Assembly (NCBI RefSeq): GCF_901709675.1
Contig: NC_051087.1
Span: forward strand, 18,230,067 to 18,294,066
Length of the DNA: 64,000 nucleotides
Source of the DNA: Syngnathus acus
Taxonomy: Eukaryota > Chordata > Actinopteri > Syngnathiformes > Syngnathidae
Reading direction: 5' to 3'
How positions within the stretch are numbered: position 1 is the first letter of the stretch; each line of letters starts with the position of its first letter. Of the stretch, positions 24,466-34,150 are shown one piece after another. The position numbers and the translations under genes were made by a program. Under the pieces are notes generated by a model. That model ran no database searches. It saw only the letters and a list, made by a program, of their open reading frames with translations, and was not told the DNA's origin.

Positions 24466-25288
24466 TTAATTTGTGCAGTCACGTGCCATGTGACCGTTTT
24501 CTCCGCAATTCCAGCATTCTATTGGAGGTTGCACTACTCCTCTTCCTCGGCCTCTAAAGCCTCTTCTGTTAGACATTGCTCGCCCTCTCTGGCCTTTCTG
24601 TCCTCTGCCTGCATTTTGGTAAAAAGTGTCACTATCCTGGTCTACCAGAAAAGTGTCTTTTGTAGCTTTCATTCGTTTTCGTTTTTGTTTGTCTATTACT
24701 ACTTTTTCCGCATGGAGGGCATGATTTATGTATTCCTCCAAAGTTCCGGTGTTCATGCCTATATAATGTTTGATCACCCAGCCTTGTATTGCTGGTCTGG
24801 ACCCTGCGTGGATGGCATTTTTTAATTGCTGTTGATAAGCACCTTGAGGCGCATTATCTTCCACTGTGTGTTTTAAACACTTTTGTCATGCGCACTCGAT
24901 ACTCATCAAAGGTTTCATTATCATTTTGCTTTGTTCTCCCTATTTCTGTAAAATTTGCTCTGATTTCCTTTGACCAATCCATTTCTAGCGGGCTTTTCTG
25001 CCTAGTGGCTCTGTCCATCAACCCATAAGGAGGAGGTGATTCCTCAATTTTGTGTGTGTCATGTATTTGCGGATACAACTTCGCTATGATCTTTAGTTTT
25101 GGATTTGTAGCATGTGTTTTCTCTTCCCGCTCTTGTACTTCTAGTTCTCCCTCAAATTTATATTTTTTAACCCATTTATCGAAATCTTTTTTAAGTCGGT
25201 CGGGATCCTGCCTTTCAATTATTTTCCAATCTTTGCATTTTAGTTCATGTCGGGGTAGGGACTTTCGCTTACTATCTAAATTTCCCAT
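24466..25288 (-). pseudogene. Retroviral gag, frameshifted
   Basis: The minus-strand start at 25288 (MGNLDSK, a likely N-myristoylation signal) opens a matrix-like domain. A PPPY late-domain motif lies near residue 88, the usual recruiter of NEDD4-type ligases for budding. Capsid sequence follows. The frame changes near 24860 (after VFKTHS) and continues to a nucleocapsid rich in Gly/Arg with one CX2CX4HX4C knuckle (CWNCGENGHMARDC) at about 24470-24510. Much of the capsid seems short for a gammaretrovirus, so an internal deletion is possible. Confidence 0.9.
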
Positions 25289-25560
25289 GGTTCATTTTTC
25301 TAAATTTTGGAGTTGGTAGTTTGAATGGCACCTACAGTGTCCTAAAACCAACTTTATTCACAGGACAGTGGTTAAGAATTCGATGTGTGGTAAGTCTCCT
25401 TTCATCTCCCCGAAGGGAGCGGAGAGTTCTTGCCTCTGCCCCCACACAAAGCCACTGTTTACAATCTTGTGTGTTTATATAGAGGAGCGCTCAAATGAGA
25501 TCACTCTCAGTCAAACCGTACACAAACACAAACACACTACGCGCGTTTTTTTAGGAATAA

Positions 25561-25780
25561 CAGAGGAGTCCGCCCCTCCCACTGCGGAATTTAACTAACG
25601 TACAAGTTAGGGGGCTCCACAACGCCCCTGCGGAATTTAACTGCTCCTATTTGCCTGTACTTCATTAGAAAAACAGAGGAGTCCGCCCCTCCCACTGCGG
25701 AATTTAACTAACGTGTAAGTTAGGGGGCTCCACAACGCCCCAGCGGAATTTAACTGTTTCTAATTGCACTTGATAGGGTC
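25561..25780. repeat. 113-bp tandem repeat in the proviral leader
   Basis: Units start at 25561 and 25674 with CAGAGGAGTCCGCCCCTCCC. Each unit also holds GCGGAATTTAACT twice. The repeat lies between the primer-binding site and gag, where packaging signals usually sit. Confidence 0.9.
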
Positions 25781-26013
25781 TAGAATTCTCAAGGTTTTAA
25801 GTGACCTCTTGTCACTGCTCATTCATTCCTTTTTAGTAGAATTAATATTCCTACTCACAGTCTGCTGATTCTCCTCCTCGGATAATCTCGTCAACCCTCC
25901 TGGTGTCCAGCCGGACTGATCGAGACAGTCCCGTCAAAGGGCTTTTGTTAACCTCGGCCGAGGATTTTCGCCTGTGTCGAAGAGTCCGCTGGAACCGTTC
26001 AAGGTGTGTCGAG

Positions 26014-26031
26014 ATCCCGGACGAGCCCCCA
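26014..26031 (-). promoter_or_regulatory. Primer-binding site, tRNA-Pro
   Basis: Minus-strand TGGGGGCTCGTCCGGGAT is the 18-nt sequence complementary to the 3' end of tRNA-Pro, as used by murine leukaemia-type viruses. It sits 5 nt from the 5' LTR end. Confidence 0.93.
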
Positions 26032-26036
26032 ATTTC

Positions 26037-26777
26037 TGTCAGGTTTGATTCGCTGACTGAACAACTATTAAGAGAAGAGCAACAGCAAACAAACCACAAG
26101 TGAGACAGAATATCAAGTCTTTTCTCGCGAGGAGTGCAGTACAGATAGCTTACAACAATCTCACTACACTAAATATCTGTGTACACTCCCGCTCTTTTTA
26201 TTTGGATTTGCCCTACCCACAATTATGAGACAAAAGCCCCTAAAGGAAGGGGGAAGCACGTGGGCTTTGCCTCGTAAGCAAAAAAATCACCAGGTGTTAC
26301 ATACTAATAAGAACATGTGAGGAAAAGGAGTTTGAGTTGAGAAGAGAAAGCCCTTGATCTCTAGTCAAAACATAGCAAGGGATGTTTTACGACCTTGTGT
26401 AGGATGAGACAAGCTAGGTTATTTATTACTGGATACGCACCAACATAATCTTACGATCAAGATAGTTTGGAAAACCCAGACTTTGATGGTCACTTGTAGG
26501 TTCATCTGAGGTGCAAGACAGCAATGAGGCATGTTGTCTAACAAAGTGGTCTTTGTTAAGAAGGAACTGTCTCGGTAGATGTCTTCTTTTTGCTGAGTTG
26601 TCAGCTGCGTCCTGTCTGACCCAGCTGTAACCTCTCTCCTGGCCCAGCCGTACCTTTTCTCTTCTGTGGTACATCATAAAAACAGCAAGGCCAAACAGCA
26701 AGCATATATTGCAGTAATATTGCGGTAAAGCATTGATTAGAGAACGCATGATAACATATATATACATTTTTCTAACA
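26037..26777 (-). repeat. 5' LTR of the provirus
   Basis: 741 bp, three differences from the 3' LTR. It would hold the promoter for viral transcription. AATTG follows at 26778-26782. Confidence 0.95.
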
Positions 26778-27177
26778 AATTGTTTGAAGACTCTGCCTCA
26801 TTTATCACCATTATCTTGAAGTTTGCATCATAACTTCACCTCAGCTGCCGGTTAACCTGACCAATCTTCGACCCACTTTTCTCCAGATTGTCACTACGTT
26901 TCTCCATTTTCTGTTATCTCTTCTCTTATTTTCCTCTCTTTTCTTTCTTACCGCTATTTTTTATTTTTCTTCTCCGTGCTACCGCTATTTTTTTTTCTTA
27001 TTTGTGACAGGGGTTCGGTTTGGCCTCGGGAGTCAAGTTCAGCATTCGCTTTAAAGATATATGGCGCCATCTAGCGTTGTGAATGGGTATAATGTCTAGA
27101 CCCCGAATGTAAGACAACCCCCACTTTTTCAGTCTTATTTCAATGCAAAAAACACTCTTATATTTGGGCCAATACGG

Positions 27178-27605
27178 TCGTTAGCTGAAATGGAAGGCCT
27201 GTAGGTTGAAGTGCCGAGATATGTGATGATTTTATGAATTTAAAAAAAACAGAGTTCGCAAAACAGTTTTATTTTGAAATGTACTGGATCCACCTCGTAC
27301 GCCGACCCCCAATTTCCTGTCTGAGCCGTATAATTTCTTGAGCTTCATGAAAATACGCTTGCGACATCCGGAAAAATAGAAGGCTTGTGGTCGGCGAGCA
27401 CACGGCGGCGACGTTCCTTTAGCGCGCTGCAGCAAGTGTGAGTTGACTCGTCGACTCCAATGCTTTCTATTCCTTGAGCAGTGTGGCGCCGTGCCCAGTG
27501 TGAGTGAGGCGTAAGTGAAATTTATGCCGCAAAAATTAAATGTTATTTGCTAAGTTTTTTAATGTCCATTCCACAATTTTGCTTAAGTAAGTGGGTTTAA
27601 ACGAA
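27178..27605. other. Unassigned intron sequence
   Basis: No family recognised; includes GC-rich short patches near 27360-27520. Confidence 0.4.
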
Positions 27606-27953
27606 ACATCCATCCATCAATCCATTTTCGGTACCGCTTTGTCCCCACGAGGGTTGCGGGCGTGCTGGAGCCTATCCCAGCGGTCATCAGGCAGTAGGCG
27701 GGGGACACCGTGAACCGGTTGCCAGCCAATCGCAGGGCACACAGAGACGAACAACCATCCGCACTCGCACTCATACCAAGGGGCAATGTAGAGTGCTCAG
27801 TCGGCCTATCAAGCATGTTTTTGGGATGTGGGAGGAAACCCACGGGGGCTCGGGGAGAACATGCAAACTCTACACGGAGGTTCGGAGGTGGAATCGAACT
27901 TGCACCCTCCTAACTGTGAAGTGGACGTGCTAACCAGTGCGCCACCGAGCTGC
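27606..27953 (-). mobile_element. SINE-B, inverted copy
   Basis: It starts with CATCCATCCATC (the inverted tail) and ends at GCGCCACCGAGCTGC (the inverted head). The body matches 18786-19160 with moderate divergence. Confidence 0.9.
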
Positions 27954-28084
27954 TAAATGAAACATTTTCCTTCCAAAGTTAGGTCATCCAGATGTAAATA
28001 CCATGAAATAAAAGCTTAGCATGAGGACTGTTACAAAGTTATTCATATATTCATTTGTTTTTCTCTGTGGGTGTCAATTCATAG

Positions 28085-28202
28085 GTCTCCAGCCATGGCA
28101 GGGGGTCTCTTTGCTATAGAGCGTGACTACTTCTTTGAACTGGGCCTATATGATCCTGGATTGCAGATATGGGGAGGAGAAAATTTTGAAATATCATACA
28201 AG
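28085..28202 (+). CDS. galnt7: galnt7 exon (Gal/GalNAc-T motif)
   Basis: The exon encodes [20 protein letters not shown], then [19 protein letters not shown]. This is the Gal/GalNAc-transferase motif of the GALNT family, which binds the acceptor and shapes the active site; the wording matches GALNT7. The acceptor is CATAG before 28085; the first G completes the Arg codon begun at 11251-11252. The donor GTATGA starts at 28203, and the exon ends in phase 0. Confidence 0.97.
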
Positions 28203-28283
28203 GTATGATGGCGTCACTGGTTGATGAGAGCTGAATATGCAAAGTCGGTGCACATTTCTACTAAAATTTTACTGTCATTCTAG

Positions 28284-28406
28284 ATATGGCAGTGTGGTGG
28301 CAAACTGCTCTTTGTCCCGTGCTCTCGTGTTGGGCATATATACAGACTTAAAGGTTGGCAAGGCAATCCTCCCCCTGCACATGTTGGTTCCTCACCTACG
28401 CTGAAG
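28284..28406 (+). CDS. galnt7: galnt7 exon (metal-binding VGH segment)
   Basis: The 123-bp exon encodes [20 protein letters not shown], then [19 protein letters not shown] and LK. In GALNT enzymes the His of VGH helps bind the catalytic manganese, and it is present. The acceptor is TTCTAG before 28284 and the donor GTATAA is at 28407; both junctions are phase 0. The intron before it is only 81 bp, in contrast to the 16.8-kb and 19.7-kb introns on either side. Confidence 0.97.
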
Positions 28407-28667
28407 GTATAACAACACTCATTTTTATAATCAACATTGTTCAAATCCATCTTAATACAGTATTTGACACATTGATCAGAACACCACTTAAGGTTTAGCA
28501 GGTTAAGGTTAGGTAAGGCTCATGAATGATGATCCATGCTGCTAATGAGAGTTGAAGAATCAGATTCAACCCAACTATTGGTTGGAGCGAGCATGTTTTG
28601 CATATGCTTTTTCAAGTAGCCTGGCACAAGCAAGAGCCATCCCCCTTTTTGTTCTGTGTTACCATCC
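28407..28667. other. Start of the 19.7-kb intron, unassigned
   Basis: No repeat or gene recognised before the LINE tail at 28668. Confidence 0.4.
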
Positions 28668-30390
28668 ATCCATCCATCTTCTTCCGCTTATCCGGGGTCG
28701 GGTCGCGGGGTCAGCAGCTTTAGGAGGGACTCCCAGACTTCCCTCTCCCCAGCCACTTCATACAGCTCATCCCGGGGGATCCCAAGGCGTTCCCAGGCCA
28801 GCTGAGAGACATAGTCTCTCCAGCGCGTCCTGGGTCGTCCCCATGTCCTCCTACTGGCGGGACATGCCCGGAACACCTCCCCAGGGAGGCGTCCAGGAGG
28901 CATCCTGATGAGATGCCCGAGCAACCTCATCTGGCTCCTCTCAACGTGGAGGAGCAGCGGCTCTACTCCGAGTCTCTCCCGGATGACCGAGCTTCTCATC
29001 TTATCTCTAAGGGAGAGCCCGGACACCCTGCGGAGGAAACTCATTTCAGCCGCTTGTATCCTGGATCTCGTTCTTTCGGTCACGACCCATAGCTCGTGGC
29101 CATAGGTGAGGGTAGGAGCATAGATCGACCGGTAAATCGAGAGCTTTGCCTTTTGGCTGAGCTCTCTCTTCACCACGACAGATCGGTACAGAGTCCGCAT
29201 TACTGCTGACGCTGCACCAATCCGCCTGTCGATCTTGCGCTCCAACCGGCACTCACTCTTGAACAAGACCCCAAGATACTTGAACTCCTCCACTTGGGAC
29301 AGGGTCTCATCCCAGATCCGGAGAGGGTTTCCCACTCTTTTCCGACCGAGGACCATGGACTCGGATTTGGAGGTGCTGACCCTCATCTCGACTGCTTCAG
29401 ACTCGGCTGCGAACCGCTCCAGTGAGAGCTGGAGATCACGGCCTGAAGAAGCCAACAGCACCATGTCGTCTGCAAAAAGCAGAGACGCGATGCTGAGGTC
29501 CCCAAACCGGACCCCCTCAACGCCTCGGCTGCGCCTCGAATTTCTGTCCATAAAAATTATGAACAGAATCTGTGACATAGGGCAACCGTCACTGGGAACG
29601 AATCCGACTTACTGCCGGAAATGCGGACCAAACTCTGGCATCGGTGATACAGGGACCGAACCGCCCTTATCAGTTGGCTCGGCACCCCGTACTCCCAAAG
29701 CACCCTCTCCAGAACCTCCCGAGGGACACGGTGGAACGCCTTCTCCAAGAACACAAAACACATGTGGACTGGTTGGGCAAACTCCCATGCACCCTCGAGG
29801 ATCCTGTCGAGGGTGTAGAGCTGGTCCACTGTTCCACGGCCAGGACGAAAGCCACACTGCTCCTCCTGAATCCGAGTTTCGACCTCCCGACGGACCCTCC
29901 TCTCCAGCACCCCTGAATAGACCTTACCAGGGAGGCTGAGGAGTGTGATTCCCCTGTAATTGGAACACACCCTCCGGTCCCCCTTCTTAAAGAGGGGAAC
30001 CACCACCCCAGTCTGCCAATCCAGAGGCACCGTCCCCGATGTCCACGCAATGTTGTAGAGGCGTGTCAGCCATGACAGCCCCACAACATCCAGAGCCTTT
30101 AAGAACTCCGGGCCGATCTCATCCACCCCCGGGGCCTTGCCACCGAGGAGTTATTTAACTACCTCAGTGACTTTGACCCCAGAGATTGGAGAGTCCGCTT
30201 CAGAGTCTCCAGGCCCTGCTTCCACAATGGAAGGCGTGTAGATGGAATTGAGGAGGTCTTCGAAGTATTCTCCCCACCGGTTTTGCCATGATAAGGGGTT
30301 AGCTAACTTAGCATTTGCATCTCTTGACTCCGCCGCAGTGTTGTTAGCTAGCAAACCTGCACGGGACGGATGGGCAGGACACATTTTCAG
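28668..30390 (-). mobile_element. RTE-like LINE, 5'-truncated
   Basis: Minus-strand element ending in GGATAAGCGGAAGAAGATGG and ATGG repeats (28667-28690). The coding remnant covers the second half of the LINE protein. Family placement in the RTE-like fish LINEs is from memory of the protein style and its microsatellite tail, so it is less sure than the LINE call itself. Confidence 0.8.
28688..30385 (-). pseudogene. LINE reverse transcriptase pseudogene
   Basis: On the minus strand, WGEYFEDLLN and SPISGVKVTEVVK lead into the reverse transcriptase (VVVPLFKKGDRRVCSNYRGI, QCGFRPGRGTVDQ). A TAA replaces a Lys codon near 30150. In the first catalytic motif the Asp residues are altered (FVFLEKAFHRV where FVDLEKAFDRV is usual). 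A frame change near 29560 separates this from the FADDMVLLAS box and the long C-terminal domain that ends PRPDPG. The enzyme is dead. Confidence 0.88.
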
Positions 30391-30589
30391 GCACTGTCAA
30401 TGCTACGATTGGCTATGTAGCGTAAGTGAACCATATACACTGGTAACATTGGCTGGTCAATCACTGATTTGCACTATAGAAAGGCACAGAAAGAAAGTCA
30501 TTGGTCCACTTAATTAGATTACGTCTAACATTATATACTGAGCAATTAGTGTATGCTGAATTTTATTTTGTTTGCAGCATGGAGTTTCT

Positions 30590-30655
30590 TGTGCGCAGAG
30601 ACTTCGCGAGCAGTGCGCAATTGCGCAGCTGCGCAGCTTAGAGGGAACACTGCTC
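30590..30655. repeat. Possible DNA-transposon tip
   Basis: GCGCAGCTTAGAGGGAACACTG, read inverted, is CAGTGTTCCCTCTAAGCTGC, a sequence like a fish/vertebrate DNA-transposon terminal repeat. I cannot find its partner. Confidence 0.35.
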
Positions 30656-30754
30656 CCAGGTCGTGGCAGTGGCTGTGGAGATGCACCTTTTTTGTAGAGC
30701 AGAGTAAACTGGAGCAGGGTAGACACTGTTGGTAGAATTATTTAATTGATCCTG

Positions 30755-30945
30755 CGGATGGTTTATCGTTCTGTTGAGGCGAGCACCCTCTTCTTTGCGG
30801 TGGCGTGCTGGTGGGGTCAAGAAGAGGGATGCCTCCCGCCTGGACAAATTAGTGAGGAAGGTGGCACTTTGTTGTTGGCACGGAGCTACCTGATCTGGCG
30901 TCTGTGGCAGATCAGCGGGTGTTGCTGCTGTCCATCAAAAACCCA
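30755..30945 (+). pseudogene. L2-like LINE C-terminal scrap
   Basis: The translation has KKRDASRLDKLVRKV and LASVADQR in shifting frames, like the C-terminal region of L2/CR1-type LINE proteins. It is heavily decayed. Confidence 0.55.
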
Positions 30946-30952
30946 TTTTATT

Positions 30953-31400
30953 TTTAAACACTTTATTATACTTTTAAATACTTTATTGTATTTTAAACAC
31001 TTTTTAAAACATTTTAAAGTGTAAACGTGTCACGGCTCCGCTCTGCTCTTGCCGTGCTGGCCGGCTGGCTCACCCCTGCGGCTCAGCGCAAAAGCATCCG
31101 TACAAGACTTTTATAATTTTAATATTAAACACTTTATTGTAATTTTAAACATTTTTATAGTGTAATCGTGTCACGGCTCCGCTCTGCTCTTGCCGTGCTG
31201 GCCGGCTGACGCGCCCCTGCAGCCCAGCGCCAGGGTGTCCGCACAAGACTTTTATAATTTTATTTTTAATCACTTTATCGTATTTTTAAACACTTTTTAA
31301 AAATTTTAAAGTGTAAACGTGTCACTGCTTTGCTCTGCTCTCGCTGTGCTGCTGATGCGGCCCCACGGCAAAGCGTGAGGGCATCCACACAAGACTTTTA
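30953..31400 (+). repeat. Three-unit tandem repeat, 141-151 bp
   Basis: Units share TTTTAAACACTTTAT, GTGTCACGGCTCCGCTCTGC and ACAAGACTTTTATAATT. The conserved CACGG/CACTG anchor occurs at 31031, 31172 and 31323. A further unit, inverted, is at 18621-18785. Units differ noticeably from each other, so the array is not recent. Confidence 0.88.
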
Positions 31401-31495
31401 TAATTATTTTATATTCATTACATATACATTACATTACATATACATATATATATATATATATGTATATATAAAAATATATAAAAATATATATATAT

Positions 31496-32905
31496 CAGTG
31501 GTGGGCCTAAAAATATCTGAATCACAGACTGATGTTAATTATATTTTGTCCATGAGTACGTAATAATTTAATACGTATTTATGGACAAAATGTATTTAAG
31601 ATTTATTGAATACATATTAAATAATTCCAAATGGTCTGTCCGCTTTCTTTCATTGCGAGCCCCCTGGTTGCGCTGCTTTCAGACGTGTATTTTCATATTA
31701 AAGCATTCAACCAATCACATTTCAGCCAGTATTTGTTGCCAGGGTCAAAGAAATCTGCCTGGAGGCCTTCACAATCAGTTCTGCGGGCCCTGTAGTATAA
31801 ATTAAATGTCGATCCAACTGTCGCTTCAACCAATCAGATTTTGAGTTGGCGACACCAAGGCCTTCTAGCAGGCGTACGGAAACATCAGCGTATTCACACG
31901 CTTTGATTGGATAGTCAGAGAGTGTACTAGCCAGAGCGAGCAAACTGCATCTGTAGCAAGCTGCATGTTGATTTAATCGCTGTTTTGTCAACCCACCATG
32001 GCTGAAGGAGGAAAAGAAATGGATTTGGTTGCAGATTTACTATCAAACCCATTTTCAAGACGGACTTTTCAAGAAAAGCTGGACATTGTTAAGCAAGGTC
32101 GGGCAACCCCGAAGCTCGCAAGCCTACCACAACCCGGAAAAGGATTGTCCGCCACTTTCAGTCAACTAGTTACGAGCGGTACTCCTGGCTCACAGGCTCC
32201 AAGGAATGCTGCAAATTGCATTGCTGGGAGTGCTTGTTATTTGCCATTGATCGACATGGTGTTTGGAGCCACACTGGATTTGTAAATTTGACTTGCCAAG
32301 GCAGCAACGAGGCATCATAGCACTGCCGGACACTTACAAGCAACGGTGCTTTCCAAAACGTTTGGGGAAACCAGAGTGGATCTACAGCTGAGCGAGCTCC
32401 ACAACGAAAAGGTGAAGAAAAACAGGGAAATCTTAAAAAGACTGATAGACATTACACATTACAGCACACATTTGTGTGTTTGGCGGTGATCATCCCCGTG
32501 TCCACTGCTTCTGTTGAACGGACATTCTCAGCCCTAAAGCGAATTAAAATTTACGCCAGAAATACGACAGGGCAGGCTCGACTTTCAGCAATAGCTTCGA
32601 TGGCGATAGAAAAGGACTTCTTGATGGAACTGAAAGGCACGGATAATCTGCACAACAGAGTAACTGAAATATTCTTGAGGATGGATTTTGTATACAAATA
32701 ATCAGGATTTTTGGTGATTAAAATGTTGCTATAATCCTAAATAATATTGCAATTTTATCAGGTTATTTGTGATAATTTTTTTAATATTTGTTGCAGCTGT
32801 ACCATCAGTAGAAATTTTATAGCCATAAAATAGTTATTGAGGGTTGGATTGATTCAGATGGAGCACTACTGAAAGCCTAGGTGTGAAATGCACTGCCCGC
32901 CACTG
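31496..32905 (+). mobile_element. Non-autonomous hAT element with gutted transposase
   Basis: The terminal repeats CAGTGGTGGGC (31496) and GCCCGCCACTG (ending 32905) are flanked by ATATATAT and ATATATCA, a 6/8 match for an 8-bp target duplication in AT-rich sequence. The interior keeps the start and the end of a ZMYM/TTF-type hAT transposase only. Confidence 0.85.
31998..32701 (+). pseudogene. hAT transposase, internal deletion
   Basis: The N-terminal part starts at 31998 (MAEGGKEMDLVADLL) and runs into the region before the TTF-type zinc finger, with a frame change near 32160-32280. At about 32455 the sequence jumps to the C-terminal dimerisation domain (VSTASVERTFSALKRIK, then ARNTTGQARLSAIASMAIEK), ending at 32701. 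The catalytic RNase H-like core is missing. Similar proteins in fish are often annotated as zinc finger MYM-type-like. Confidence 0.82.
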
Positions 32906-33481
32906 ATATATCACTTCATTGTGTGTCAAAACACTTTTTAACTTGTCTCGTCATCCTGCCCTGCCATCAAGCGTGGCTAGAACTGCTCTTACAATTCAAA
33001 GCCAATCAACGGCAAGGATCAACATGTTCCAATTGGTCTTGCCTCCTCTACCGGCCATTAGTGTGCTGTAAAGACATATGGGCAGACAAAGCCCCGCGCT
33101 CCAAGTGATGCCGCAAAACGTCGTGATGCACTGAATATATCCGTAATATTTGTTTTCATAAAAAGCCGTGATGCATTGAGGCCGCAATAGGTGAAGCGCG
33201 AAGTGGCGAGGGATTACTGTGATTTGGATACAGAAGATGAGGAGTTTGATGGATTTGTGTATTAATATTGATTAACAATGTGAGTAAAATACAGTATAAA
33301 GTACAATGGAACTGACTGCCTTCCTCCAGTGATGTTTTTCTTTATTTTTTTTAAGTCATGGCATGCATGCGTCCAATAATGCGGTCCATCCTATGTGTGG
33401 ATTAAGTAGAGAAAAGCCCCCATAATTGAGTCTGTGCATTTTAACCCGAAGCGCCTTATGGTGCAGAAAATACTGTAATTA
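32906..33481. other. Unassigned stretch with a pogo-like tip
   Basis: At about 33190-33222, GTGAAGCGCGAAGTGGCGAG and GGATTACTGT form the inverse of a CAGTAATCCC pogo-like terminal repeat (compare 18430 and 37132). The rest is unassigned. Confidence 0.45.
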
Positions 33482-33699
33482 CCGTAATTTTCGGACTATA
33501 AACCGCACCGGACTATAAACCGCACCAGCTAAAATCCGGAAATATTTTAGTTTATTTCTTATACAAGCCGCACCGGACAATAAGCCGCACGAGTTATTTA
33601 CAAAGAAAGATAGTACACAGAAAGCCTTTTTAACGTTTTAATATACTACGGGTTCAAAACTTGAGCAAAAAGTAGCGGCTAATAGTCCGAAATTTACGG
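33482..33699. mobile_element. TA-target family A, short MITE
   Basis: 218 bp between TA dinucleotides (33480-33481 and 33700-33701). The left tip is CCGTAATTTTCGGAC, with TATAAACCGCACC boxes at bases 16 and 33; the right tip is the inverse with one change. There is no coding content. Confidence 0.92.
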
Positions 33700-33937
33700 T
33701 AAAAGGACAGTAAAGCAGAGATGTTTCATTTTCCACTAACTAGCCCAGTTTATTTATTTAAATTAAAAAAGTTTGAATTTTCTATTTTATTTTGGAGAAA
33801 TAATGAAACAATGAATGCCTTTAAAAACGCTAACTTTTAATGAGGAAAAGGGCCACACACCCCTCCCCTCCATGTCTTGGTTGAAGACGTCACGTAAGCA
33901 AGCGATCACAATTTCTCCAATGGAAATCATGGTAAAG

Positions 33938-34150
33938 CAGGGGTCACCAACTCCGGTCCTCAAGGGCGCCAATCCAGCCTGTTTTAGGTGCAGCCCTGCA
34001 ACAACACACCTGATTCAAATGATCAGCTCATCAGCAAGCTCTATTAAGGCTGATAGCGATCCTGATTATTTGAATCAGGTGTGTTGCAGGGGAGATACAT
34101 CTAAAACAGGCTGGATTGGCGCCCTTGAGGACCGGAGTTGGTGACCCCTG
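33938..34150. mobile_element. Palindromic hAT MITE with perfect 8-bp target duplication
   Basis: The element is a near-complete inverted repeat: CAGGGGTCACCAACTCCGG at 33938 and its inverse ending at 34150. It is flanked by TGGTAAAG at 33930-33937 and again at 34151-34158. Confidence 0.95.

Larger units (their letters stand above)
19806..26777 (-). mobile_element. Endogenous retrovirus, gamma-like provirus, defective
   Basis: A whole provirus of 6,972 bp on the minus strand: two 741-bp LTRs, a 5-bp target duplication AATTG (19801-19805 and 26778-26782), a primer-binding site for tRNA-Pro, a leader, a frameshifted gag with one CCHC knuckle, decayed pol including an integrase scrap, and the transmembrane part of env. 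The LTRs differ at only three sites (20032/26263, 20349/26580, 20492/26723), all transitions, so insertion is recent. Proline tRNA priming, the single zinc knuckle and the CX6CC env motif fit a gammaretrovirus-like lineage. Reverse transcriptase is not recognisable. Confidence 0.95.
19163..27177. mobile_element. TA-target family B element containing a provirus
   Basis: The left tip after TA (19161-19162) is CCATATTGGCCCGAA, then TATAAGACGACCC boxes at bases 16 and 33. The right tip, read inward from 27177, is CCGTATTGGCCCAAA, then TATAAG at base 16. The base pair after the right tip is TC, so that side of the TA duplication has decayed. Removing the provirus and one target duplication leaves an element of about 1.04 kb with no evident transposase. 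Confidence 0.82.

Noticed and set aside
29235-29939. 234-residue plus-strand frame
   Set aside because: Antisense of the RTE-like LINE reverse transcriptase.
30953-31400. Regularly spaced repeats as a possible CRISPR array
   Set aside because: Units are 141-151 bp, diverged and tandem, in a vertebrate genome; there is no repeat-spacer pattern or cas gene.
31722-31991. 89-residue minus-strand frame
   Set aside because: It lies in the 5' untranslated part of a hAT element with no recognised homology.
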